Below are positions 53,285 through 62,889 of a DNA stretch of 64,000 nucleotides, in pieces. Under the pieces are notes generated by a model. It ran no database searches, was not told the origin of the DNA, and worked only from the letters and a program-made list of their open reading frames with translations. The DNA lies in the NCBI RefSeq assembly GCF_034259325.1, contig NZ_JAXIVS010000005.1:62001-126000 (forward strand), in the 5' to 3' direction. Source of the DNA: Hyalangium ruber (lineage in GTDB: Bacteria; Myxococcota; Myxococcia; Myxococcales; Myxococcaceae). How positions within the stretch are numbered: the stretch's first letter is position 1; each line of letters opens with the position of its first letter. Both the position numbers and the translations under genes were made by a program.

Positions 53285-55240
53285 CTACGCCGCCTTGATC
53301 TTCACCGGGGCGGACAGGGCGTACCACGCGGTGCGGAACGCCTTCAGCTCGCGCAGCCCGGCCGGGTGACGGCCCAGCGCCGGAGCCATGGTGACGGGCA
53401 GGCCGATCTTCTTCTCGATGACCTTGGCCGCGGCCAGCTCCAGCTTGCGGCGGTTCTCGCACTTGGGGCAGGTGGACTTCGGCCCCACGCGGTTGACGAG
53501 CACCCGCTCCACCTGGAGCTTCTTCTCCTTCAGGTACTCCACCAGCCGCTCGGTGCGCGAGGCGGCCAGATCCTCGCCGCGCGTCACGACGACGAAGCGC
53601 GACTCGTTGGGCGAGGCCAGCGCCTCCTCGAAGCGCTTCACGTGCTTGAGCTGAGCGGCCACGTCATCGGCCAGCTCGCCCAGGCCCTTGGTCTTGTACT
53701 TGGACAGCACGCCGTGCAGCGCGGAGAGCCACGCCTTGGCCGTGTCGGCCAGCTCCACCACCCGCATCGAGGTGATCATCGGCGCCGGGTCCACGACGAT
53801 GCGCTTGAAGCGCTCCTGCACCAGCGCGTCGGTGAGGCACGCCAGCGCCGCCAGCTCGTCGATGCCCGGAGGCGCGCACTCCAGCAGGTTGCGCAGCGCG
53901 GCCAGGTCCGCCGGCACATCGCCCGTCTTGGGCGCGCCCTCGAAGCCCTTCTCCGCCTTCTCCTTCAGGCGCTTGCGCAGGGCGTTGAACCAGCCGTTCA
54001 CGTCCAGCTCGCGCGCGTACAGGCCCTTGGTGCCCTTCACCTGCGTCTCGGTGTCGGTCAGCCGGCTCTGCAGCACGTCCGACAGCGAGTGCGCCGGATC
54101 CGTGGAGATGAGGAGCACGGGCCCCTCCTTCTCCGTCAGCGTCACCGCGGCGGCCGCCGCGCAGGAGCTCTTGCCCACCCCGCCCTGCCCCACGAAGAAG
54201 ATGAGGCGCGTGGGCGGCAGCGGCGGCGCGGCGATGGGAGGCATGGAGGGCGCGCGGACCAGCGCCGGAGGCCCCTCGGCGGCGGAGAACTCCAGCGTCT
54301 TGGTCTCCTTGCCGCCGATCGCCTCCTTGGCGAACTTCTTCAGGCCGTCCAGCCCGCGCGGGGCCAGCTCGCGCTTGGCCACCAGTTGCACCGGCACCGC
54401 CTTGTCCAACCCCTGGAACTTGCGCACGTGCGGCGCCTGGAGACCCCGGCGGCCCTGACACGCGGGGCAGCCGTCCTTCTCCTCCACCTGGTTGACGACG
54501 ATCTCCGTCACCGGAATGGAGCGCTCGCGCAGCTGCGCGAAGTACATGCGCGTCTGCGCCTCGGGCACCGGCTCGGCCAGCGCCACCAGGTGGAACGCGG
54601 TGCGCGCCGGATCCTTGAGCAGCGTCAGCAGCCGCTCGGCCTTGCCGCCCACCTCGTCCAGGAAGCTGCCCTCGGCGGGCGCCGCTTCCTTCTTGCCCTT
54701 ACCACCCGCGGCCGGCTTCTCCGCGCCCGCCTTCACGATGCCCAGGAACTTGCGCAGGCCCTGGGGCAGGTCGAACAGCCGCAGCGTGTGGCTGGTGGGC
54801 GAGGTGTCCACGACGATGCGGTCGAACTCCTGCGACTCCAGCATCTCCTGCACGTGGAACAGGCCGACCAGCTCCTCCAGCCCCGGCACCGCCTGGGCGA
54901 AGACCTTGCCCAGGTCCTCTTCCGTCAGGTGGGTGCCCTTGCCGGCCGCCTTCTCCAGCGCGGGGACGTACCTGGCGGCGAACGGCTTGAGCAGCGCGTC
55001 GGTCTCGAGCTCCGCCGCGTAGAGGCCACCCTCGCCCTTGCCCGCCTGGAGCTTGGTGGGCTTCGCCAGCAGCTTCTTCTTCACCAGATCCGACAGCGAG
55101 CGCGCCGGGTCCAACGAGATGAGCAGCACCTTCTCCTTCGGCGCGTCATCGGCAAGCTTCAACGCGTACGCCGCGGCCAGGGTGCTCTTACCTACACCGC
55201 CCTTGCCGCCGAAGAAGTGGAGAACTCGCGCATCGCTCAT
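53285..55240 (-). CDS. Tandem ArsA/Get3-type ATPase
   Basis: 651 residues, two halves in one chain. First half: deviant Walker A GGKGGVGKST (11-20), switch II VDTSPTSHTLRL (144-155), CPAC (258-261). Second half: GQGGVGKSS (351-359), IVVDPAPMITSMRV (481-494) in the switch II place, CPKC (591-594). In eukaryotic Get3, and some archaeal and bacterial relatives, a CxxC pair binds zinc at the dimer interface; here each half supplies one, so a pseudo-dimer can form in one molecule. The second switch lacks the usual Thr-Gly-His, so its ATPase may be weak. No ars genes adjoin. It may deliver tail-anchored proteins or act in assembly of membrane complexes. Confidence 0.88.
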   Translation of the reverse strand: MSDARVLHFFGGKGGVGKSTLAAAYALKLADDAPKEKVLLISLDPARSLSDLVKKKLLAKPTKLQAGKGEGGLYAAELETDALLKPFAARYVPALEKAAGKGTHLTEEDLGKVFAQAVPGLEELVGLFHVQEMLESQEFDRIVVDTSPTSHTLRLFDLPQGLRKFLGIVKAGAEKPAAGGKGKKEAAPAEGSFLDEVGGKAERLLTLLKDPARTAFHLVALAEPVPEAQTRMYFAQLRERSIPVTEIVVNQVEEKDGCPACQGRRGLQAPHVRKFQGLDKAVPVQLVAKRELAPRGLDGLKKFAKEAIGGKETKTLEFSAAEGPPALVRAPSMPPIAAPPLPPTRLIFFVGQGGVGKSSCAAAAAVTLTEKEGPVLLISTDPAHSLSDVLQSRLTDTETQVKGTKGLYARELDVNGWFNALRKRLKEKAEKGFEGAPKTGDVPADLAALRNLLECAPPGIDELAALACLTDALVQERFKRIVVDPAPMITSMRVVELADTAKAWLSALHGVLSKYKTKGLGELADDVAAQLKHVKRFEEALASPNESRFVVVTRGEDLAASRTERLVEYLKEKKLQVERVLVNRVGPKSTCPKCENRRKLELAAAKVIEKKIGLPVTMAPALGRHPAGLRELKAFRTAWYALSAPVKIKAA

Positions 55241-55422
55241 TGCGTCGTGGCCTTCCTTGACGCCCCCCGTCGGCCTCCGAATCGTCCATTCCTGGACAGC
55301 CGCGGTGAAGGCGGCGGAGTCCCAGGCGGGTCGTATCCCGAACCGGAAACCCCGTGTATGAGAGGCCCGGAGGATCCCCCGCCGAGAGGGTAAAAGTCAA
55401 GAAGTGTCGGGGGTTTTGCAGC

Positions 55423-55454
55423 GCTGGCACGCCCGCTTGACGCGGTGTGCCAGC
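55423..55454. terminator. Strong hairpin between ArsA-like and NtrC-like genes
   Basis: GCTGGCAC (55423-55430) and GTGCCAGC (55447-55454) form an 8-bp stem; inside, CCGC and GCGG can pair for a further 4 bp. It lies about 60 nt downstream of the minus-strand NtrC-like stop, so it may end that transcript. Next to it, TGTCGGGGGTTTTGC (55405-55419) resembles the inner arm of the hairpin repeat of 13599 and 33369, but the outer arms are absent. Confidence 0.5.
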
Positions 55455-55511
55455 TTGCTTGGAGAGTCCCTCGCCGAATCCGCCAAGGGCGCGAAATCCG
55501 GCTGGAATCCC

Positions 55512-56966
<1,455 letters not shown>

Positions 56967-57027
56967 GATGGAAACCTCCTACTGCTTTCGCAAAGAAGTC
57001 AGTGAAAAGCGCGGATCGAAGAGCTGA

Positions 57028-57732
57028 TCAGACGCGCGTGAAGATGAAGCGGCAGATGCCCGCTCGGATCTGGAACTCGACACCCAGCTGCGCGGCGCGC
57101 AGCCCCAGGGCAGCCACCACATCGGGCGCCTGCTCCGGCGCGTTGCCGGCCGAGTCCGTCACCTCGAACACCGCGTAGGTGCCCTCGGAGCGAACGGTCA
57201 CGAGCACCTCGGAGCCCGCCTCCGAGCGCCCGAAGGCGCGCAGCAGCGTCTGCACCAGGAAGAAGCTCAGCTCCTGCGTGTCGGCCAGCCGCACGCGGAC
57301 ATCGGCCTCGAGCGCCGTCTGGACCTTGATGCGGCGGCGCCGGCTCTCATGGGCCAGCACGTCCAGGGAGCGCCGGGAGGTGTCGGACAGCGAGGCCTCG
57401 CCGCTGGCGCCCCCGCGGAAGACGATGAAGTCGGAGAACTGGCGAAGGATGCCATCCACGCGCTGGATCTGATCGCGCATGGCCTTGATGTTCTTCTCCT
57501 GCGAGGGGGGCACCTGCCCGGCTTCGCCCTTGAGCTTCTCGGCGAGCACCTCGAGGTTGATGGAGAGCGCATTCAAGGGATTGCGCACGTCGTGCAGGAG
57601 GCTGTCCATGAGGGTGGGGACGGCGCCGTAGCGCGCGGCCCCCACCACGGGATCCGAGCCTTCCTGTACCGCGGGCACACTGGACACAGCCGTGGATGTA
57701 ACCACCGAAAACTCCTCAGGAATTGCCACCAT
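57028..57732 (-). CDS. Histidine-kinase-like protein with HisKA but degenerate ATPase
   Basis: 234 residues, soluble. The H-box LLHDVRNPLNAL (His47) is a clear HisKA dimerisation/phosphoacceptor motif. After it a helical stretch is followed by a domain that has the length of HATPase but lacks motifs: no N-box Asn (FFLVQTLLRAFG where NLLxNA is expected), no DxGxG, and a poor second glycine box (ALGLRAAQLG). Such proteins cannot easily bind ATP. They may accept phosphate from another kinase, be a phosphatase, or be dimerisation/regulatory partners. No transmembrane helix or sensor domain is visible. About 60 nt separate it from the NtrC-type gene, so the pair is likely co-expressed. Confidence 0.82.
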   Translation of the reverse strand: MVAIPEEFSVVTSTAVSSVPAVQEGSDPVVGAARYGAVPTLMDSLLHDVRNPLNALSINLEVLAEKLKGEAGQVPPSQEKNIKAMRDQIQRVDGILRQFSDFIVFRGGASGEASLSDTSRRSLDVLAHESRRRRIKVQTALEADVRVRLADTQELSFFLVQTLLRAFGRSEAGSEVLVTVRSEGTYAVFEVTDSAGNAPEQAPDVVAALGLRAAQLGVEFQIRAGICRFIFTRV

Positions 57733-57943
57733 CCGCCGCGCCCCGCCTACCGGTGCCAGGATTTAGGGAGCCGCATGCCAAACGGCAACCCCAGGACGGT
57801 AATTCTTGCCGAAGTCGATGGATTCCTGAGTGAGTCCGCTTGCTTGGAGGGGGTGCTGAGTGTCCTCAGGGAGACGTTGCGTGAACCCGACCGCCCTGCC
57901 CCGGGCTGGGGGTGTCCACGGGTGAACGGAGCGCTCCCGTGGA

Positions 57944-58396
<453 letters not shown>

Positions 58397-58543
58397 GGTG
58401 CGACCTCCAGGAGGGAGCGCGGATGTAGCGCGGAGGGGCACGGAATCCAACTTCCCGGATCGGGTGTCGGCGAGTGGACGCTCCTCCCCGTGGGACCTTG
58501 GTGGGATACGCGCCAGTCCCCAGTTTCCCCACAAGAGGACAGG

Positions 58544-58864
58544 ATGGGCCGAGCATACCTGGGGCTGTGGGGAGTGGTTTTGAGTGCGGGACCGGCGCTG
58601 GCGCAGGAGCCACCGGCGGAGGTGCGGAGCCTGCAAGAGGTGCAGGGCGCGATCGCCTCCGTGGACGCGCGCCGGGGCACACTGATGCTGTCGGAGGGCA
58701 AGGGGCGCGTGGAGCTGCGCGTGGACGCGAGCACCACGATCTTCCTTCCGGGAGGCATCGGGAGCCTGGCGGATCTCACCCCCGGCCAGAAGGTCCGCGC
58801 GGCCTACGAGCGCGGAGACAAGGGCCCGGTGGCGCAGTGGATCGAGCTGGTGGAAGAGCCCTGA
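58544..58864 (+). CDS. Small secreted protein, OB/DUF5666-like
   Basis: 106 residues. Signal peptide (YLGLWGVVLSAGPALAQ), then VQGAIASVDARRGTLMLSEGKG, VELRVDASTTIFLPGG and LADLTPGQKVRAAYERGDKG. This matches the pattern of small OB-like proteins (DUF5666 or similar) which may bind metal or other ligands. The ATG at 58544 is preceded by AGGAC. Convergent with msrA, 3 nt apart. No further clue. Confidence 0.74.
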   Translation: MGRAYLGLWGVVLSAGPALAQEPPAEVRSLQEVQGAIASVDARRGTLMLSEGKGRVELRVDASTTIFLPGGIGSLADLTPGQKVRAAYERGDKGPVAQWIELVEEP

Positions 58865-58867
58865 GGC

Positions 58868-59500
58868 CTACTTCTTCGGCGCGTCCTTGCCCCAGATCTC
58901 CGCGAGGCGCGCGTCACGACCGCACCCGACGCGGTAGGCGCGATAGTGCGCCGGGTTCTTCTGGTAGTAGTCCTGGTGGTACTCCTCCGCCGGGTAGAAC
59001 GCGGAGGCGGAGACGATCTGCGTCACGATGGGCCTGTTGAAGCGTCCCGACGCCTCGAGCTGGCGCTTGGACTCCTCGGCGAGCCGCTGCTGCTCCGCAT
59101 CGTGGAAGAAGATCGCCGTTCGGTACTCGGCGCCCCTGTCGCAGAACTGCGCGTTGGGCGTGAGCGGATCCACGTTGTGCCAGAAGGCTTCGAGCAACTG
59201 GGCGTAGCTCACCTTGCTCGGGTCATAGGCGACCTGAACCGCCTCGGCGTGGCCCGTGCCCCCCTCGGAGACCTCTTCATAGGTGGGGTTGGCCTTCGTT
59301 CCGCCGATGAACCCCGAGGTGGTGGACACCACGCCCGACAGCTTGTCGAACGGGATCTCCATGCTCCAGAAGCACCCTCCCGCGAAGGTGGCGGTGGCGA
59401 GCTTCGCCTCCTTCTTCGCGGGTTCGACGGCCACGGCGGCGGTTCCCACCAGCGCGGCGGCGACAGCAAGCACTGCAAGGCGTGTAGAGCGTGAGGGCAT
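58868..59500 (-). CDS. msrA: Exported peptide-methionine (S)-S-oxide reductase MsrA
   Basis: 210 residues. A signal peptide (LAVLAVAAALVGTAAVAVE) precedes a full MsrA domain: GGCFWSME (catalytic Cys43), GFIGGTKANPTYEEVSEGGTGHAEAVQV, and EEYHQDYYQKNP. It reduces methionine-S-sulfoxide in proteins. MsrA is usually cytoplasmic; the leader suggests a periplasmic or envelope version that repairs oxidised secreted proteins. MsrB is not adjacent. Resolving Cys: GCG at the C-terminus (RVGCGRDARLAE). Preceded by a 50-nt gap to the protease gene on the same strand. Confidence 0.94.
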   Translation of the reverse strand: MPSRSTRLAVLAVAAALVGTAAVAVEPAKKEAKLATATFAGGCFWSMEIPFDKLSGVVSTTSGFIGGTKANPTYEEVSEGGTGHAEAVQVAYDPSKVSYAQLLEAFWHNVDPLTPNAQFCDRGAEYRTAIFFHDAEQQRLAEESKRQLEASGRFNRPIVTQIVSASAFYPAEEYHQDYYQKNPAHYRAYRVGCGRDARLAEIWGKDAPKK

Positions 59501-59550
59501 GACGGTCCTTTCTGACGCTTCTACGCGCCAGGCCCCCAGCGCGTTACCAC

Positions 59551-60423
59551 CTATCGCTGCGCCGTCTGCCCTACCCCACCCTCGGAGGCCCGGTTCAGCA
59601 GCCGGCCGTAGCCCTTGGACTCCAGGAATCCACGCACCTTCGAGGTGGGCGCGGCGAACGTCTCACCCGGCATCGGCACGTCGAAGCTGTAGTCCTTCTC
59701 CGCCACCGCGAAGCCCACCTTCGCCGTCCGGTAGCCCTCGACGATGGCCAGGAGCTTGCCCGTCTCCAGGCTGAAGATGCCGCCGCCCGAGGCCCCGTAG
59801 CCGATGGGCGCGTCCGTCTTCACCATCTTCGGGCGCTTGCTCTCCCGGTCCCACTCCACCTGCGAGAGCATGCCGCCCGACAGCGACAGCGACTTGCCGA
59901 ACGGGCACGCCGCCACCACCACGTCCTCGCCCAGCTCCAGCTCCGTGTCGTCCGCCAGCTCCGCCGGCTCCAGCTCCACCCCCGGCACGCGCAGCAGCGC
60001 CAGATCCATCTCCGGCACCTTGCCCGTGGCCACCACCTCCACCGGGTACTCGGACAGCTCGGCCTGGCGCTCCTGGGTGATGATCATCCGCGGCGCCTTC
60101 AGGTCCTCCACATCCACCGCGTGCGCGTTGGTGATGACGTAGCTGGCCACCCCGTCCGCCGTGCGATCGGTGCCGATCACCACGCCAGAGGCCGTCCGGC
60201 GCGACTTGCCGCCCTCGGTCACCACCAGGCGCACGTTGTGCGGCACGATTCGCCGGACCAGCTGCTTGCGCGTGGGTCGCTCCGAGCGCACCGCGACCGC
60301 CTTCTCCACCGGTACCGCCACGCGCGGAGCCTCGGCGACGGAGGCGGGCGTCGACGACGGCGCGGCGCTGGCGCAGGACAGGAAGGCGAACAGGGCGGGG
60401 GCCCCGAGGAGAAACCGGTTCAT
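59551..60423 (-). CDS. Trypsin-like serine peptidase, exported
   Basis: 290 residues. Signal-type N-terminus MNRFLLGAPALFAFLSC; the FLSC may be a weak lipobox (Cys17) but is not standard. Trypsin-like (S1C/HtrA-like) domain with triad His101 (ITNAHAV), Asp140 (EMDLALLRV) and Ser212 (YGASGGG). The usual GNSGGP is GASGGG, still with the nucleophile. No PDZ domain follows, so substrate recognition differs from DegP. Start ATG 60423, GGAG upstream. It may degrade misfolded or external proteins; the gene is between msrA and prkA on the same strand. Confidence 0.87.
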   Translation of the reverse strand: MNRFLLGAPALFAFLSCASAAPSSTPASVAEAPRVAVPVEKAVAVRSERPTRKQLVRRIVPHNVRLVVTEGGKSRRTASGVVIGTDRTADGVASYVITNAHAVDVEDLKAPRMIITQERQAELSEYPVEVVATGKVPEMDLALLRVPGVELEPAELADDTELELGEDVVVAACPFGKSLSLSGGMLSQVEWDRESKRPKMVKTDAPIGYGASGGGIFSLETGKLLAIVEGYRTAKVGFAVAEKDYSFDVPMPGETFAAPTSKVRGFLESKGYGRLLNRASEGGVGQTAQR

Positions 60424-60539
60424 CAACGCTCCGGGAAGGGGGTACGGGACTGATGACATCCTTGAGGAATGGATCTTCCCGCGCGCCGCCGTGACGGAAA
60501 AGCACGGCGGCCAGCCTGCCCTCCCCTGCCCGCCTGCTC

Positions 60540-62795
60540 TCAGCCGTAGCGCTTCTTCATCAGGAACAGGATCGCGTCCTTCGCGCAGTGCTCGCAGTAC
60601 CCGTAGCGCTCCGCCATCGTCTTCAGCGTGCTCTCCACCTGCGCCTGCTCTCGCGACGAGAGCGTGCCCTTCTCCTCCGAGAGGTACTTGAGCACGTTCT
60701 CCTTGTTCTTGCGCAGCACCCGCTTGCGGTCCTCGAAGTAGTGGTCCCTCAGGCGCTTGAACATGTCCGGGAAGATGACCGAGTAGTCCATCCCCACATC
60801 CGGGTTGTCCAGCCGGTGCGCGCCGACCGCCGCGATCAGCCCCCGCCGGTACTCACCCGCGTCCTCGCCCTTCGGCATGACGATCGCCTCGAGCTCCGCC
60901 ATGCGCTGCTCGTCCGGGCGCTCATTCTCTCCCGTCACCCGGTTGCGCATCTTCTCCCCGCGCACCCAGTGGCTCACGTTCTGGATGTAGCGCTCCACCA
61001 GCTCGCGGTACTGGCCCTCGGACACCAGCCCCATCGAGTCGCGCACCTCGGAGTCCACCCGCTCCAGGTACTCGCCCTCCGCCGCGCGCACGAACTCCTC
61101 GTGGTCGTGGTAGCCGTCCACCACCTCCTGCTGCAGGAACTCGTAGACGCTCTTGTCCTGGCAGATCGCCTCCAGCTCCTGGAGCACCGCCAGCGGGTTG
61201 AGGCACTTGAAGTCCGGGTTCTGCGCCGCGTTGAACAGCGCCGTCTTGATCTCCCGCGCGCTCGCCCCCGCTCGCCCCTCGTAGTTGGGGTACGCGTCCG
61301 ACTCGTCGTACAGATCCGCCCGGAGCTTCTTCAGCTCCTTCGTGTTGGACAGGCTCAGCCGCGCCGGCGCCCGGCTCTCCTCGTAGAGGTGCAGCTTCTC
61401 CTGCGGGGTGATGTGGTCCACCAGCTCCTTCACCTCGGTGGCGTAGCGCTCCGGGATGGGCTTCTTCAGCCGCGTGAGCACCGCCCACATCGCCGCCACC
61501 TCCGTGGCGTGCGGCGCCACGTGCTTGCCCACCGACGTGGAGGTGATCTGCGCGTCGTAGACCTGCTGCTCCAGCTTGTAGCGGCGCAGGTAGGGCACCC
61601 GCACCAGCTCGATGCGGCCCTTGAAGGAGGCGAAGTCCGGCAGCTCCTTGAAGGCCCCCAGGTGCTTCTCGTTCGCCGAGGCGATCAGCACCTCGTCCAA
61701 CTGCAGCACGAAGGGCTCCAGCGGCACCTCGGCGGTCTCGCTGAAGCCCAGCAGGTACTTGAAGGCCTCCAGCGGGCGCTTGAGCAGATCCGCGTATTCG
61801 ATCAGGCCCCGGTTGGCGTGTACCAGCGGGCCGTGCGGCTCGTAGAGCACCACCCCGTGCAGCGCCGCCGGCAGGTTGAGCTGCGTGCGGTCCGCGGTGA
61901 TCTGCTGGGCGATGGCGTCCACGCTCATCTGCGGCTCCACCGTCACCGTGCCCACCTGGTAGCGCCGGGAGATGTAGAAGCGCTCGATCTGCACGTGGCG
62001 CAGCACCTTGAGGTAGTCGCCCGCGTACGAGTTGAGCAGCGCCGTGTAGATGCGCCGGCACTTGTGGCACATCTCCCCGTCGCGGATGTAGTCCGAGAGG
62101 ATGAAGTCCCCCGACTCCCCGTCGCCGGTGCCGAGCCCCTTCTTCTTCAGCGCCGACTCCAGCACCTTGCGGCGCTCGGGCGGAGGGATGACGAAGAGCG
62201 GGTGATCGTTCAGCTCGCAGGGCATCCGGACATCGATGGCCTCCGCGTCCAGGTGCGCGTAGCTGCTGACATCTCCGCCCGTGCTCTCCACGCGCTCGCC
62301 AAAGCCGATGGAGCCCTTGATGAGCTTCTCCGAAGGGAACACCCAGCCCAGCCGGTACAGCGCGCCCTGCGGCTGGCGCGAGTAGTCCTCCATGCCCGCC
62401 TTGAGCGCGTTGACGAGGGTGGATTTGGCGCTGCCGTTGGGCCCGTGCAGGAGGATCAGCTTGTTGATGCGCCCGGCGCGCACGAAGTTGCCCAGCAGCC
62501 GGTAGATGTCGTTCTGCACCTCCTCCTGGCCGGCCACGCGGCCGTCCCGATCGCTGGAGGTCGCGTCGAAGACCTTGAAGCGCCGGATGGTGCCCGAGGG
62601 GTGCGGCACCTGCTCGGTGCCGTAGTGGTCCATCACGTCGTGCAGATACTGCGCCGCGTTGCGCGCCTGGACCCGGGGATCGTTGAAGAAGAGCGAGACG
62701 TACTCTTCGAACGACAGGATGGACCGATTCTTGATGAAGTCGGCGGACACCTGTGAGCCGATGTCCTGCAGGTAGCGCCTGGCTTCCACGTCCAC
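60540..62795 (-). CDS. prkA: PrkA family AAA+ protein (serine kinase/protease)
   Basis: 751 residues, the normal PrkA length. Walker A GPNGSAKST (118-126), AAA core, a metal-type CHKC (MCHKCRRIY), PrkA C-terminal region with RDHYFEDRKRVLRKNKENVLKYL and YCEHCAKDA. The family was named as a serine kinase, and more recent work treats it as an AAA+ Lon-like protease; which activity applies here is not decided by sequence. In other bacteria it often sits with yeaH/spoVR; neither is seen here. ATG at 62795. Cytoplasmic. Confidence 0.94.
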   Translation of the reverse strand: MDVEARRYLQDIGSQVSADFIKNRSILSFEEYVSLFFNDPRVQARNAAQYLHDVMDHYGTEQVPHPSGTIRRFKVFDATSSDRDGRVAGQEEVQNDIYRLLGNFVRAGRINKLILLHGPNGSAKSTLVNALKAGMEDYSRQPQGALYRLGWVFPSEKLIKGSIGFGERVESTGGDVSSYAHLDAEAIDVRMPCELNDHPLFVIPPPERRKVLESALKKKGLGTGDGESGDFILSDYIRDGEMCHKCRRIYTALLNSYAGDYLKVLRHVQIERFYISRRYQVGTVTVEPQMSVDAIAQQITADRTQLNLPAALHGVVLYEPHGPLVHANRGLIEYADLLKRPLEAFKYLLGFSETAEVPLEPFVLQLDEVLIASANEKHLGAFKELPDFASFKGRIELVRVPYLRRYKLEQQVYDAQITSTSVGKHVAPHATEVAAMWAVLTRLKKPIPERYATEVKELVDHITPQEKLHLYEESRAPARLSLSNTKELKKLRADLYDESDAYPNYEGRAGASAREIKTALFNAAQNPDFKCLNPLAVLQELEAICQDKSVYEFLQQEVVDGYHDHEEFVRAAEGEYLERVDSEVRDSMGLVSEGQYRELVERYIQNVSHWVRGEKMRNRVTGENERPDEQRMAELEAIVMPKGEDAGEYRRGLIAAVGAHRLDNPDVGMDYSVIFPDMFKRLRDHYFEDRKRVLRKNKENVLKYLSEEKGTLSSREQAQVESTLKTMAERYGYCEHCAKDAILFLMKKRYG

Positions 62796-62889
62796 TCTCC
62801 TGTGTGCTTGAGTCTGGCCTATCTATCCATGCCACCGAGCCACCGCCATTGCTCGGAAGAACACAGGAACTTTCCCCCCGGTGCGACGG

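Noticed and set aside
53366-55393. 675-codon plus-strand frame opposite the ArsA-like gene
   Set aside because: Shadow of a well-supported gene; composition is Arg/His/Leu/Gln-rich noise.
55405-55419. Third copy of the interspersed hairpin
   Set aside because: Only the inner arm is similar and the outer arm TTCGGAAA is missing, so it may be chance.
60588-62756. 722-codon plus-strand frame opposite prkA
   Set aside because: Shadow of prkA, no domains.
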